A stretch of 24,163 nt of DNA from an uncultured Actinomyces sp. (GTDB lineage Bacteria > Actinomycetota > Actinomycetes > Actinomycetales > Actinomycetaceae), in NCBI GenBank assembly GCA_937926195.1, contig CALEXZ010000051.1, forward strand, positions 1 to 24,163, read 5' to 3'. The translations under genes and the position numbers were made by a program. This document shows positions 13,849-20,166 of the stretch, piece by piece. Position 1 is the stretch's first letter; each line of letters opens with the position of its first letter. The notes under the pieces are model-generated. The model made no database searches. It saw nothing but the letters and a program-made list of their open reading frames with translations, and was not told where the DNA came from.

Positions 13849-14448
13849 ATGAAAAAGACAGCACACGCCCTCGCCGTCCCCGCCGTCCTCCTTCTCGCCG
13901 TCGGCATCGCCGCCTGCGGTGGCGACGTCCCCGTCGGCACCACTCCCGGCGCCACCGGCGCCCCCACCTCCGGCGCACAGGAGACCCCAGGCTCCGGCAG
14001 CGCCACTCCCACCGATACACCCACCGCCGCCCCCGGAACCGGGGGCGGCGACAGGGAATCAGGCGTCGCCGCCGTCAGCGAGCTCCAGGTCGGCGACTGC
14101 TACACATACGTCAACACAGGAGGCACCCCGGATTTCGTGCCCATCGTCGTCGAGCTCGTCTCCTGCGACAGCCCGCACCTCGACGAGGTCTTCTACAAGA
14201 CCCAGATCGACGACTCCAAGTACACCACCGTCCCCACTGAGGACGAGATACTCGCCGAAACGCGCAGCGCCTGCCGCGGCGCCTTCGAGGGCTACGTCGG
14301 TATCGACCGTGACTCCTCCTCCTACCTCGGCCACGCCTACCACCCCTCTGCTGAAAGCTGGGCACAGGGCGACCGCGCGATCACCTGCCTCATCACCAGC
14401 CAGGACGGCCAACCCCTGACCGGCTCCGCCCGCAACTCCAAGAAGTAA
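13849..14448 (+). CDS. Lipoprotein array unit 5, Septum_form-like domain
   Basis: 199 residues, the longest intact copy. Signal peptide MKKTAHALAVPAVLLLAVG, lipobox IAAC. The linker contains TGAPTSGAQETPGSGSATPT and PGTGGGDRESGVA, shared with unit 3. The domain is more divergent: QVGDCYTYVNTGG (Tyr replaces Phe after the first Cys), VSCDSPHLDEVFYKTQID, SACRGAFEGYVGIDRD, ESWAQGDRAITCLIT, LTGSARNSKK. All four cysteines are kept. The promoter half is nearly identical to unit 4 while the coding part resembles units 3 and 8, so control region and coding region seem to have different histories. The start was chosen because an ATG further upstream at 13750 would abolish the signal peptide. Confidence 0.87.
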   Translation: MKKTAHALAVPAVLLLAVGIAACGGDVPVGTTPGATGAPTSGAQETPGSGSATPTDTPTAAPGTGGGDRESGVAAVSELQVGDCYTYVNTGGTPDFVPIVVELVSCDSPHLDEVFYKTQIDDSKYTTVPTEDEILAETRSACRGAFEGYVGIDRDSSSYLGHAYHPSAESWAQGDRAITCLITSQDGQPLTGSARNSKK

Positions 14449-14478
14449 CCGCCTCAGCGTCACACCGCTGAACCACAC

Positions 14479-14526
14479 GGACGCCGTCGGCTCGGCCCCG
14501 CCGAGGGGGTTGGGCCGACGGCGTCG
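14479..14526 (+). terminator. GC-rich hairpin terminator after unit 5
   Basis: GACGCCGTCGGC (from 14480) pairs with GGCCGACGGCGTC (to 14525), with an inner CGGCCCC/GGGG stem. The smaller TCAGC...GCTGA hairpin lies just after the stop codon. Confidence 0.7.
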
Positions 14527-14565
14527 TCACCGGTGGGCCAGGACGGTCCTGCCGCGGCCGACACG

Positions 14566-14617
14566 ATGGATTCCCCACCCCATGGCGCATCCGCGCCGCT
14601 CCTGAGAGCCTGGACTC
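14566..14617 (+). promoter_or_regulatory. Promoter/operator of lipoprotein unit 6
   Basis: ATGGA-N8-CCCAT spans 14566-14583, with the right arm 39 nt before the start codon and followed by GGCGC. The -10-like GAGCCT (14606-14611) ends 6 nt before the ATG. Confidence 0.6.
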
Positions 14618-15178
14618 ATGCGACGCACCACTCACGCACTTGCTGTTCCTGTCGTCCTTCTTCTCGCCGCCGGCATCGCCGCCTGCGGAGGCGAGGTCCC
14701 CGTCAGCACCTCCCCCGGCGCCCCCACCTCCGCCGCTCAGGAGACCCCCGGCGGCGCCACCACCGACAAGCCCAGCCCCGGCAACGGCAACGGAGGTGGT
14801 GGTATCGCTACCTCCGTCATGGACCTCAAGGTCGGCGACTGCTTCAACAGGAGCGAGTCCTCGGACCAGGTCGCCACCGTGGACGTCGTCTCCTGCGACA
14901 CCCCGCACATGTACGAGGTCTACAACAACTCCGACATCGACGACAAGAAGTACACGACGGCCCCCACCGGCGACGACCTCGATACCGAGATCTCCAACGC
15001 CTGCTACGACCCCTTCCAGACGTACGTCGGCATCGACTACGAGTCCTCCTCCTACAAGGTCACCGCCTTCTACCCGACGACGAGCACCTGGGTGCAGGGA
15101 GACCGCACCATCAACTGCCTCATCACCAGCCAGGACAACAAGCCGCTGACCGGCTCCGCCCGCAACTCCAAGAAGTAA
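14618..15178 (+). CDS. Lipoprotein array unit 6, Septum_form-like domain
   Basis: 186 residues. Signal peptide MRRTTHALAVPVVLLLAAG, lipobox IAAC. Linker APTSAAQETPGGATTDKPSP then GNGNGGGG. Domain: KVGDCFNRSESSDQV, VSCDTPHMYEVYNNSDIDD, NACYDPFQTYVGIDYESSSY, STWVQGDRTINCLIT, LTGSARNSKK. It is strikingly close to unit 7 over the linker and the first half of the domain (the same DKPSPGNGNGG and NRS.SSDQV segments, the same TSVMDLKVGDC), so units 6 and 7 are a recent pair. Four cysteines intact. Like the others it has its own promoter and terminator, so it is a single-gene transcription unit. Confidence 0.88.
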   Translation: MRRTTHALAVPVVLLLAAGIAACGGEVPVSTSPGAPTSAAQETPGGATTDKPSPGNGNGGGGIATSVMDLKVGDCFNRSESSDQVATVDVVSCDTPHMYEVYNNSDIDDKKYTTAPTGDDLDTEISNACYDPFQTYVGIDYESSSYKVTAFYPTTSTWVQGDRTINCLITSQDNKPLTGSARNSKK

Positions 15179-15208
15179 CCGTCTCAGCGGGCCACCGCTG
15201 AACCACAC

Positions 15209-15255
15209 GGACGCCGTCGGCCCGGCCCCGTGAGGGGGCCGGGCCGACGGCGTCG
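15209..15255 (+). terminator. GC-rich hairpin terminator after unit 6
   Basis: GACGCCGTCGGCCCGGCCCC, then GTGA, then a nearly perfect complement ending at 15254: one of the longest stems in the array (about 20 bp). A TCAGCGG-CCGCTGA hairpin (around 15184-15200) precedes it. Confidence 0.8.
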
Positions 15256-15299
15256 TTACCGGTGGACCGAGGCGATCCTGTGACGACTGACGTTGTGTC

Positions 15300-15351
15300 A
15301 TGGGTCTACCAGCCCATGGCGTACGGGCACAGCTCCTGCAAGTCTTGACTC
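15300..15351 (+). promoter_or_regulatory. Promoter/operator of lipoprotein unit 7
   Basis: A perfect ATGGG-N8-CCCAT spans 15300-15317, with the right arm 39 nt before the ATG and followed by GGCG. The -10-like AAGTCT (15340-15345) ends 6 nt before the start codon. Confidence 0.65.
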
Positions 15352-15915
15352 ATGCGAAAGACCACCCACGCCCTTGCCATTCCCGTCGCCCTTCTTCTCG
15401 CCGCCGGCATCGCCGCCTGCGGAGGCGAGGTTCCCGTCGGCACCACCCCCGGTGCCCCCGGCTCTGCCGCACAGGAGACCCCCGGTGGCGGCACCGCCAC
15501 CGACAAGCCCAGCCCCGGCAACGGCAACGGTGGTGGTGACATCGCTACCTCCGTCATGGACCTCAAGGTCGGTGACTGCTTCAACAGGAGCGACTCCTCG
15601 GACCAGGTCGGCACCGTGGACGTCGTCTCCTGCGACACCCCGCACCTGTACGAGGTCTTCAACAACTCCGACATCGACGACAAGAAGTACACGACGGTCC
15701 CCACCGGCGACGCTCTGAGCGACGCGGTCTACGACGCCTGCCACGACGCCTTCAAGACCTACGTCGGCATCGACTACGAGTCCTCCTCCTACGGGTTCAG
15801 TGACTTCCACCCCTCCGCAGACTCCTGGGACTCGGGCGACCGCACCATCAACTGCCTCATCACCAGCATGGACGACAAGCCGCTGACCGGCTCCGCCCGC
15901 AACTCCAAGAAGTAA
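15352..15915 (+). CDS. Lipoprotein array unit 7, Septum_form-like domain
   Basis: 187 residues. Signal peptide MRKTTHALAIPVALLLAAG, lipobox IAAC. The signal region has the MRKTTHALAIPVALLLAAG form also found in unit 2, while the linker and first half of the domain follow unit 6. The second half diverges: GDALSDAVYDACHDAFKTYV, then GFSDFHPSADSWDSGDR and NCLITSMDDKPLTGSARNSK. The change of affinity along the gene suggests mosaic exchange between copies. Four cysteines intact. Predicted membrane-anchored on the outside of the cell, function unknown beyond the Septum_form label. Confidence 0.88.
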   Translation: MRKTTHALAIPVALLLAAGIAACGGEVPVGTTPGAPGSAAQETPGGGTATDKPSPGNGNGGGDIATSVMDLKVGDCFNRSDSSDQVGTVDVVSCDTPHLYEVFNNSDIDDKKYTTVPTGDALSDAVYDACHDAFKTYVGIDYESSSYGFSDFHPSADSWDSGDRTINCLITSMDDKPLTGSARNSKK

Positions 15916-15948
15916 CCGCCTCAGCGGACCACCGCTGACCCACACGGA

Positions 15949-15989
15949 CGCCGTCGGCCCGGCCCCCTCACGGGGCCGGGCCGACGGCC
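15949..15989 (+). terminator. GC-rich hairpin terminator after unit 7
   Basis: GCCGTCGGCCCGGCCCC (from 15950), then CTCA, then its complement ending near 15987. A perfect TCAGCGG-ACCA-CCGCTGA hairpin (15921-15938) stands before it. Confidence 0.8.
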
Positions 15990-16038
15990 GTGCACACACG
16001 ATCTCGAGCAGGACTGTTTCCCGGAATCACCGCGTTTT

Positions 16039-16090
16039 TTGGGGCCCTCAGCCCATGGCACAGCAGGACCGCGGATCCCAGACTCGATCC
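16039..16090 (+). promoter_or_regulatory. Promoter/operator of lipoprotein unit 8
   Basis: TTGGG-N8-CCCAT spans 16039-16056, with the right arm 39 nt before the ATG at 16091 and followed by GGC. CAGACT (16079-16084) ends 6 nt before the ATG. The spacer GCCCTCAG resembles GCACTCAG of units 4 and 5. Confidence 0.6.
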
Positions 16091-16642
16091 ATGAGAATGA
16101 CAGCACACGCCCTCACCGTGACGCTGCTCCTCGCCGTCGGCCTCACGGCCTGCGGCAGCGACGCCCCCGAGGTCACACATGCCCCGCCGGCTGCGGCGCA
16201 GACGCCCCCCACCCCACGTGGTGGCGCCACCGATGGCCCGGAGCCCATCACCGGTGAGGTGCGGCTGCTCGCCTTCCTGAGGACCGAGGTCGGTATCTGC
16301 TCCAGCCCGCTCGATGACGACCCGAAGAAGGTCGTCGACTACGCGATCATCCCCTGCGAGCAGCCGCACCAGGCGGAGACCTACAGCGCCAGCTACCTCA
16401 TCGACAGCTCCGCGTACACCTCCTACCCCAACGGCGAGGAGATGGCCCACGAGATCCAGGAGGCCTGCCACGACCCCTTCGAGGACTACGTCGGCATCGA
16501 CCGCTACTCCTCCTCCTACGCTGCCCACGCCTACTACCCGAGCCCCAACTCCTGGGCCGAGGGCGACCGCGCCATCGACTGCCTCATCGTCAGCAAGGAC
16601 GGCAGCCTCCTGACCGGCTCCGCCCGCAGCACCAGGAAGTGA
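16091..16642 (+). CDS. Lipoprotein array unit 8, divergent Septum_form-like copy
   Basis: 183 residues from the ATG at 16091; the ATG at 16055 lies inside the operator and is disfavoured. Signal peptide MRMTAHALTVTLLLAVG, lipobox LTAC, and CGSD replacing the usual CGG after the lipidated Cys. The linker is different in composition (HAPPAAAQTPPTPRGGATDG). The domain starts TEVGICSSPLDDD, so the GDCFN core is changed to GIC, followed by IPCEQPHQAETYSASYLID, EACHDPFEDYVGIDRYSSSY, NSWAEGDRAIDCLIV and LTGSARSTRK. Four cysteines are retained. It is the most divergent intact member, yet its operator is typical of the array, so it probably shares regulation but may bind something different. Confidence 0.85.
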   Translation: MRMTAHALTVTLLLAVGLTACGSDAPEVTHAPPAAAQTPPTPRGGATDGPEPITGEVRLLAFLRTEVGICSSPLDDDPKKVVDYAIIPCEQPHQAETYSASYLIDSSAYTSYPNGEEMAHEIQEACHDPFEDYVGIDRYSSSYAAHAYYPSPNSWAEGDRAIDCLIVSKDGSLLTGSARSTRK

Positions 16643-16670
16643 GCGCAGCGGCGTCTGCTCTCACCCACGC

Positions 16671-16711
16671 GACGCCGTCGGCCCGCCCCTCGCGGGCGTC
16701 CCGACGGCGTC
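16671..16711 (+). terminator. Hairpin terminator after unit 8
   Basis: GACGCCGTCGG (16671-16681) pairs with CCGACGGCGTC (16701-16711), with an inner GCCCG/CGGGC helix. The inner part differs from the other array terminators. Confidence 0.7.
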
Positions 16712-16755
16712 GTCGTACCGCAGACGGCCAGAATCGTGCTTGACGACACATCGTC

Positions 16756-16807
16756 ATAGGGCGTGCGGGCCGTAGCGAAGGCACGCGCCGCCTGGGAGTC
16801 TTAGATC
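16756..16807 (+). promoter_or_regulatory. Promoter/operator of lipoprotein unit 9 (degenerate)
   Basis: ATAGG-N8-GCCGT spans 16756-16773, in the same register as the intact ATGGG-N8-CCCAT sites but with changes in both arms. The -10-like GAGTCT (16796-16801) ends 6 nt before the ATG. Regulation of this copy may have drifted. Confidence 0.4.
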
Positions 16808-17371
16808 ATGCGAAAGATGCCTCACGCCCTTGCCGTTCCCGCCGTTCTCCTTCTCGCCGCGGGCGTCGCCGCCTGCGGCGGCGCGGTCCCCGTGACGACC
16901 TCCACCGGAGCCGCAGCCCCCACCGGGCAGCAGACCTCCGGAAGCAACGGCGGTGCGAGCAGCGCCAAGCCCAGCACCGGCGCCAGCGATGGGGAGACCG
17001 CCTCCGTCATGACCCTCCAGGTCGGCGACTGCTTCAACTACGACGACTCCGCCACCCAGGTCTCCAGCGTCGAGATGGTCTCGTGCGACACCCCGCACAT
17101 GTACGAGGTCTACAACAACTCCGACATCGACGACAGCAAGTACTCTACCGTCCCCGCCGGTGACGACCTCGACACCGAGATCTCCCTCGCCTGCTACGAC
17201 GCCTTCGAGATGTACGTCGGCGTGGCCTACGAGAACTCCACCACCTACGACGCCACCTCCTTCCAGCCGACCACCGGTTCCTGGTCGCGCGGTGACCGCA
17301 CCATCAACTGCCTCATCACCAGCAAGGACGGCCAGCCCACGACCGGCTCCGCCCGCAACACCAAGAAGTGA
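16808..17371 (+). CDS. Lipoprotein array unit 9, Septum_form-like domain
   Basis: 187 residues. Signal peptide MRKMPHALAVPAVLLLAAG, lipobox VAAC. Linker TTSTGAAAPTGQQTSGSNGG, related to unit 2. Domain: QVGDCFNYDDSATQVSS, VSCDTPHMYEVYNNSDIDD, LACYDAFEMYVGVAYENSTT, GSWSRGDRTINCLIT, TTGSARNTKK. In the domain it is very close to unit 2. Four cysteines intact. It is the last unit; after its terminator the array ends abruptly and ordinary genes resume. Confidence 0.88.
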   Translation: MRKMPHALAVPAVLLLAAGVAACGGAVPVTTSTGAAAPTGQQTSGSNGGASSAKPSTGASDGETASVMTLQVGDCFNYDDSATQVSSVEMVSCDTPHMYEVYNNSDIDDSKYSTVPAGDDLDTEISLACYDAFEMYVGVAYENSTTYDATSFQPTTGSWSRGDRTINCLITSKDGQPTTGSARNTKK

Positions 17372-17401
17372 CCGTCTCAGCAGCTCGCTGCTGAAGCACA
17401 C

Positions 17402-17446
17402 GACGCCGTCGGCCCGCCCCCTTCACGGGGCCGGGCCGACGGCGTA
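17402..17446 (+). terminator. GC-rich hairpin terminator after unit 9
   Basis: ACGCCGTCGGCCCG (from 17403) pairs with CGGGCCGACGGCGT (to 17445), with an inner CCCC/GGGG stem. A CAGCAG-CTCG-CTGCTG hairpin precedes it. The remaining sequence to 17526 shows nothing else that I can support. Confidence 0.78.
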
Positions 17447-17538
17447 CACCATGACCTGCGCGGAGCCCCCGGACCGGGACGCACCGTCCGACGCGCACGC
17501 CGTCCCGGTCACGCACCCGCTGCCGCTACCATGAGCGC

Positions 17539-17877
17539 GTGATCTTCAAGGCCGTCGGCGATCGTGCCCCTTATCCCGAGCACGGGGTGACCCAGCAGCG
17601 AGTCTGGTCCACGATCGCCCCACGACAGATCCGTCTCGACCGCCTGACCACGACCCGCGCCACCCTCGACCTGCGCCACCTCCTCGACGACGACTCCACC
17701 TTCTTCGGTGACCTCTTCGCCCACGTGGTGTCCTGGCAGGGAGAGCTCTACCTGGAGACCGGGCTGCACCGGGCTCTGCGTGCGGCCCTGCAGGGGCGCA
17801 CGCTCATCCACGCCCGCGTCCTCACGCTCGACGCCGAGGGGCGCCCACAGCTGGCTCCGCCGCCTCCCACACCCTGA
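17539..17877 (+). CDS. Conserved actinobacterial small protein (labelled VapB-family in databases)
   Basis: 112 residues from a GTG; TACCAT at 17527-17532 lies 6 nt before it, so it appears leaderless. The sequence MIFKAVGDRAPYPEHGV, then PRQIRLDRLTTTRATLDL, DDDSTFFGDLFAHVV and WQGELYLETGLHRALRAAL is characteristic of a widespread actinobacterial family that normally sits beside a LytR_C-domain gene, as here. Automatic annotation often calls it a VapB-type antitoxin, but I see no ribbon-helix-helix or AbrB-like DNA-binding pattern and no toxin gene beside it, so that name should not be taken as function. The next gene begins 37 bp downstream with its own leaderless-type promoter. Confidence 0.85.
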   Translation: MIFKAVGDRAPYPEHGVTQQRVWSTIAPRQIRLDRLTTTRATLDLRHLLDDDSTFFGDLFAHVVSWQGELYLETGLHRALRAALQGRTLIHARVLTLDAEGRPQLAPPPPTP

Positions 17878-17914
17878 GGCCACCGCCGGGCGGTGAGTCC
17901 ACTACTGTGAGGGC

Positions 17915-18547
17915 GTGAGCCCTGCGAGCCCCATGTCCGAGTACCGTCGTCGTCTCCAGCACCGGCAGACGACCGTCATCGGCGGCACCCTCGTCGCCCT
18001 GGTCACCGCAGCCGCCGTCTCCCTGGCGGTACTGAGCGGGATGATCCCCGCCCCCTTCGAGCCCGGGTTCTCCTCCGCCACCCCTGAGACCGATCCCGTG
18101 GTCCACGTGTGCCCGCCCGCCGACGCCGTCACCGTCGAGATGAGCTCGATCCCGGTCAACGTCTACAACGGCTCGGAGACCGCGGGCCTCGCCAAGGGCG
18201 TGTCCACCGCCCTGACGGACTCCGGCCTGACGGTCGGCACCGTCGAGGACTGGAACCAGGGCATCTACAACGGCAACGTCCTGCTCACCACCTCCGAGGC
18301 GGGCATCGCCAACGCCTACACCCTGGCGCAGGCCTTCCACGGCGAGGTCTCGATCAAGCTCGACAGCACGCAGGACCCCGCCGACCCGACCGTTAACGTC
18401 GTCCTGGGCAGCACCTACAAGCAGAACATCCTCACCTCCTCGGAGATCGCCCAGATCCAGTCCGGCCAGCCGATCGCCGCCCCGACGGGCTGCCTCGCGC
18501 CGGAGGAGTTCGCGCCGACGGGCGACGCAGCCTCGCCCACCCCGTAA
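17915..18547 (+). CDS. LytR_C-domain membrane-anchored envelope protein
   Basis: 210 residues from a GTG; TACTGT (17903-17908) stands 6 nt before it. A short cytoplasmic N-terminus (SEYRRRLQHRQT) precedes one transmembrane helix (TVIGGTLVALVTAAAVSLAVL, about residues 26-46). The extracytoplasmic part carries the LytR C-terminal fold: IPVNVYNGSETAGLAKGVST, LTDSGLTVGTVEDWNQ and VNVVLGSTYKQN. There is no LytR-CpsA-Psr catalytic domain, so this is the stand-alone LytR_C type found in many actinobacteria next to the preceding small gene. A role in the cell envelope is inferred from localisation and domain. It is convergent with the permease gene. Confidence 0.85.
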   Translation: MSPASPMSEYRRRLQHRQTTVIGGTLVALVTAAAVSLAVLSGMIPAPFEPGFSSATPETDPVVHVCPPADAVTVEMSSIPVNVYNGSETAGLAKGVSTALTDSGLTVGTVEDWNQGIYNGNVLLTTSEAGIANAYTLAQAFHGEVSIKLDSTQDPADPTVNVVLGSTYKQNILTSSEIAQIQSGQPIAAPTGCLAPEEFAPTGDAASPTP

Positions 18548-18583
18548 CCACCTCGCGGTGGCGCCGTCGGCGGGCGAGGCTGC
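18527..18583. terminator. Inverted repeat between convergent genes
   Basis: GCAGCCTCGCCC (18527-18538) is matched by GGGCGAGGCTGC (18572-18583), with a small CCACC-TCGC-GGTGG hairpin nested between them. It starts inside the LytR_C gene and ends 7 bp before the permease stop codon, which is a good place for a bidirectional terminator. There is no T-run. Confidence 0.5.
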
Positions 18584-18589
18584 CGGTGC

Positions 18590-19984
18590 TCAGGAGTGAT
18601 GCCGGGCGCGGCTGGAGTAGGCCGGGCCCTCGAGGTCTGCGCCGGCCGGCGCGGAGGCCGGTGACGCCTGCTCCAGGTTGGTACCGCGCGCCTTGGAGAT
18701 CCAGCGCATGACGTGGTAGACGGCGATCGCTGAGGCGGAGCCCAGGGCGATACCGCTGAAGGTCATGGCGTCCCAGTGCCACGTGTAGTCGGCGATGGCC
18801 ACGACCATGGCGACGGCCGCCGTGTTGAGGTTGACGGGGTCGGCGAAGTCAACGCGGTTCTGCACCCAGATGCGCACGCCGAGCATGCCGATCATGCCGT
18901 AGAGGATCGTGGCGGCGCCGCCGAGGACGCCCGCGGGGATGGTCGCGATGATCTCCCCGAACTTCGGCAGCATCGACAGGCCCAGGGCCGTGACCGCGGC
19001 GACGACGTAGGCCGCCGTCGAGTAGACCCGGGTGGCCGCCATGACGCCGATGTTCTCCGCGTAGGTCGTGGTGCCGGAGCCGCCGCCCGCGCCGGCGAGC
19101 GCGGTCGACACGCCGTCGGCGAAGAGGGCTCGGCCGGTGACACCGTCAAGGTTCTCCCCGGTCATGGCGGCCACGGACTTCACGTGCCCGATGTTCTCGG
19201 CGACGAGCACGAGGACGACGGGGACGAACAGGCCCAGGAGGCTGGGGTCGAAGGCCGGTGCACGGAAGGCGGGCACACCGACCCAGTCCGCGCCCGCGAT
19301 GGCGTCGAAGCTGACCTCACCGCGCACACAGGCCGTGGCGTAGCCGATGAGCACACCGATAAGGATGCTCAGTCGCCCGATGATGCCCTTGAACAGCACC
19401 GTGATGAGCAGGATCGACACGATGGTCACCAGCGCCGTCACCGGCGCGGTCTTGACGTTGTTCCAGGCGCTGGGGGCGAGGTTGAAGCCGATGAGGGAGA
19501 CGATGGCGCCCGTGACGATCGGAGGCATGAGCCGGTCGATCCAGCTGGTGCCGGCGAAGTGGACGATGACGCCGATGAGGGCGAGCGAGGCGCCGGCGGC
19601 GATGATGCCGCCCTGCGCCAGGGAGGCCTTCGCGGCGTCGATAGTGCCGCCGCCGTCGGCCACGTAGCCGGTGACCGCGCCGATGGGGGCGATGAGCGCG
19701 AAGGACGAGCCGAGGTAGGACGGCAGGCGTCCGCTCGTGACGGCGATGAACAGCAGCGTGCCGAAGCCGGTGAAGAACAGGGTCGTCGAGGGGTCGAAGC
19801 CCGTGAGCAGCGGGACCAGGAAGGTCGCGCCGAACATGGCCACGACGTGCTGCACGCCGATGCCGATGGTGCGGGGCCAGGTCAGGCGCTCGTGCGGAGC
19901 AACGACCTCGCCGGGAGCGATCGAGCGGCCGTCGCCGTGGAGGGTCCAGCCGCGCAGGCCGCGGCTGCTGGGGGAGGAGGACAC
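18590..19984 (-). CDS. uraA: Uracil permease, NCS2 (UraA) family
   Basis: 464 residues from the GTG at 19984. An AGGAG about 5 nt upstream fixes this start; the open frame extends further upstream without membrane-protein character. Hallmarks are QHVVAMFGATFLVPLLTG near residue 40, VAENIGHVKSVAAMTG in the middle and TTYAENIGVMAATRVYST, where the Glu of the two ENIG motifs corresponds to the uracil-binding glutamates of UraA. About 14 hydrophobic segments are present, as expected for the 7+7 inverted fold. It imports uracil by proton symport across the cytoplasmic membrane. The C-terminal tail is short and basic. Unlike its neighbours it has a 5' leader of about 90 nt with strong hairpins, so post-initiation control is possible. 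Uracil rather than xanthine specificity is inferred from motif similarity. Confidence 0.9.
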   Translation of the reverse strand: MSSSPSSRGLRGWTLHGDGRSIAPGEVVAPHERLTWPRTIGIGVQHVVAMFGATFLVPLLTGFDPSTTLFFTGFGTLLFIAVTSGRLPSYLGSSFALIAPIGAVTGYVADGGGTIDAAKASLAQGGIIAAGASLALIGVIVHFAGTSWIDRLMPPIVTGAIVSLIGFNLAPSAWNNVKTAPVTALVTIVSILLITVLFKGIIGRLSILIGVLIGYATACVRGEVSFDAIAGADWVGVPAFRAPAFDPSLLGLFVPVVLVLVAENIGHVKSVAAMTGENLDGVTGRALFADGVSTALAGAGGGSGTTTYAENIGVMAATRVYSTAAYVVAAVTALGLSMLPKFGEIIATIPAGVLGGAATILYGMIGMLGVRIWVQNRVDFADPVNLNTAAVAMVVAIADYTWHWDAMTFSGIALGSASAIAVYHVMRWISKARGTNLEQASPASAPAGADLEGPAYSSRARHHS

Positions 19985-20085
19985 GTGGGCTCCTGTCGCG
20001 TGGGAACGGGGACCGGACCCGCCAACGGGTCGGCGGGTCACCGGAACGGCAGGACCCGGCAGAGCCCTGCCGGGCCTGAAGTGTA
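19985..20085 (-). promoter_or_regulatory. Promoter and structured leader of the uracil permease gene
   Basis: TACACT on the minus strand (20080-20085) is a good -10 box. The leader of about 90 nt holds two stem-loops: CCCGGCA/TGCCGGG (20056-20075) and GACCCGCC/GGCGGGTC (20016-20039), the latter extended by a CCGG/CCGG helix. The ribosome site follows near 19990. I do not recognise a known riboswitch or a PyrR loop. The remaining 20086-20153 shows no other feature. Confidence 0.45.
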
Positions 20086-20166
20086 GGGCCGGACCGTGCC
20101 GACGTCGGGCCGAATCCTCCTGACGCAGGATGCCGTCGGCCACACGCGAGCGGCATGATGGGGCCC

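Noticed and set aside
14393..15999. Long minus-strand frames rich in Gly/Val/Asp opposite the lipoproteins
   Set aside because: They recur opposite every unit because the units are paralogous; the repetition mirrors the plus-strand array and has no independent start signals.
10860..16807. The regularly spaced motifs as a CRISPR-like array
   Set aside because: The spacing is about 700 bp, the repeats flank full coding units, and there is no short repeat-spacer pattern or cas gene.
17539..17877. Toxin-antitoxin module (VapB-type)
   Set aside because: The label comes from automatic annotation of this family; no DNA-binding fold pattern or toxin gene is visible, and the neighbour is the usual LytR_C gene.
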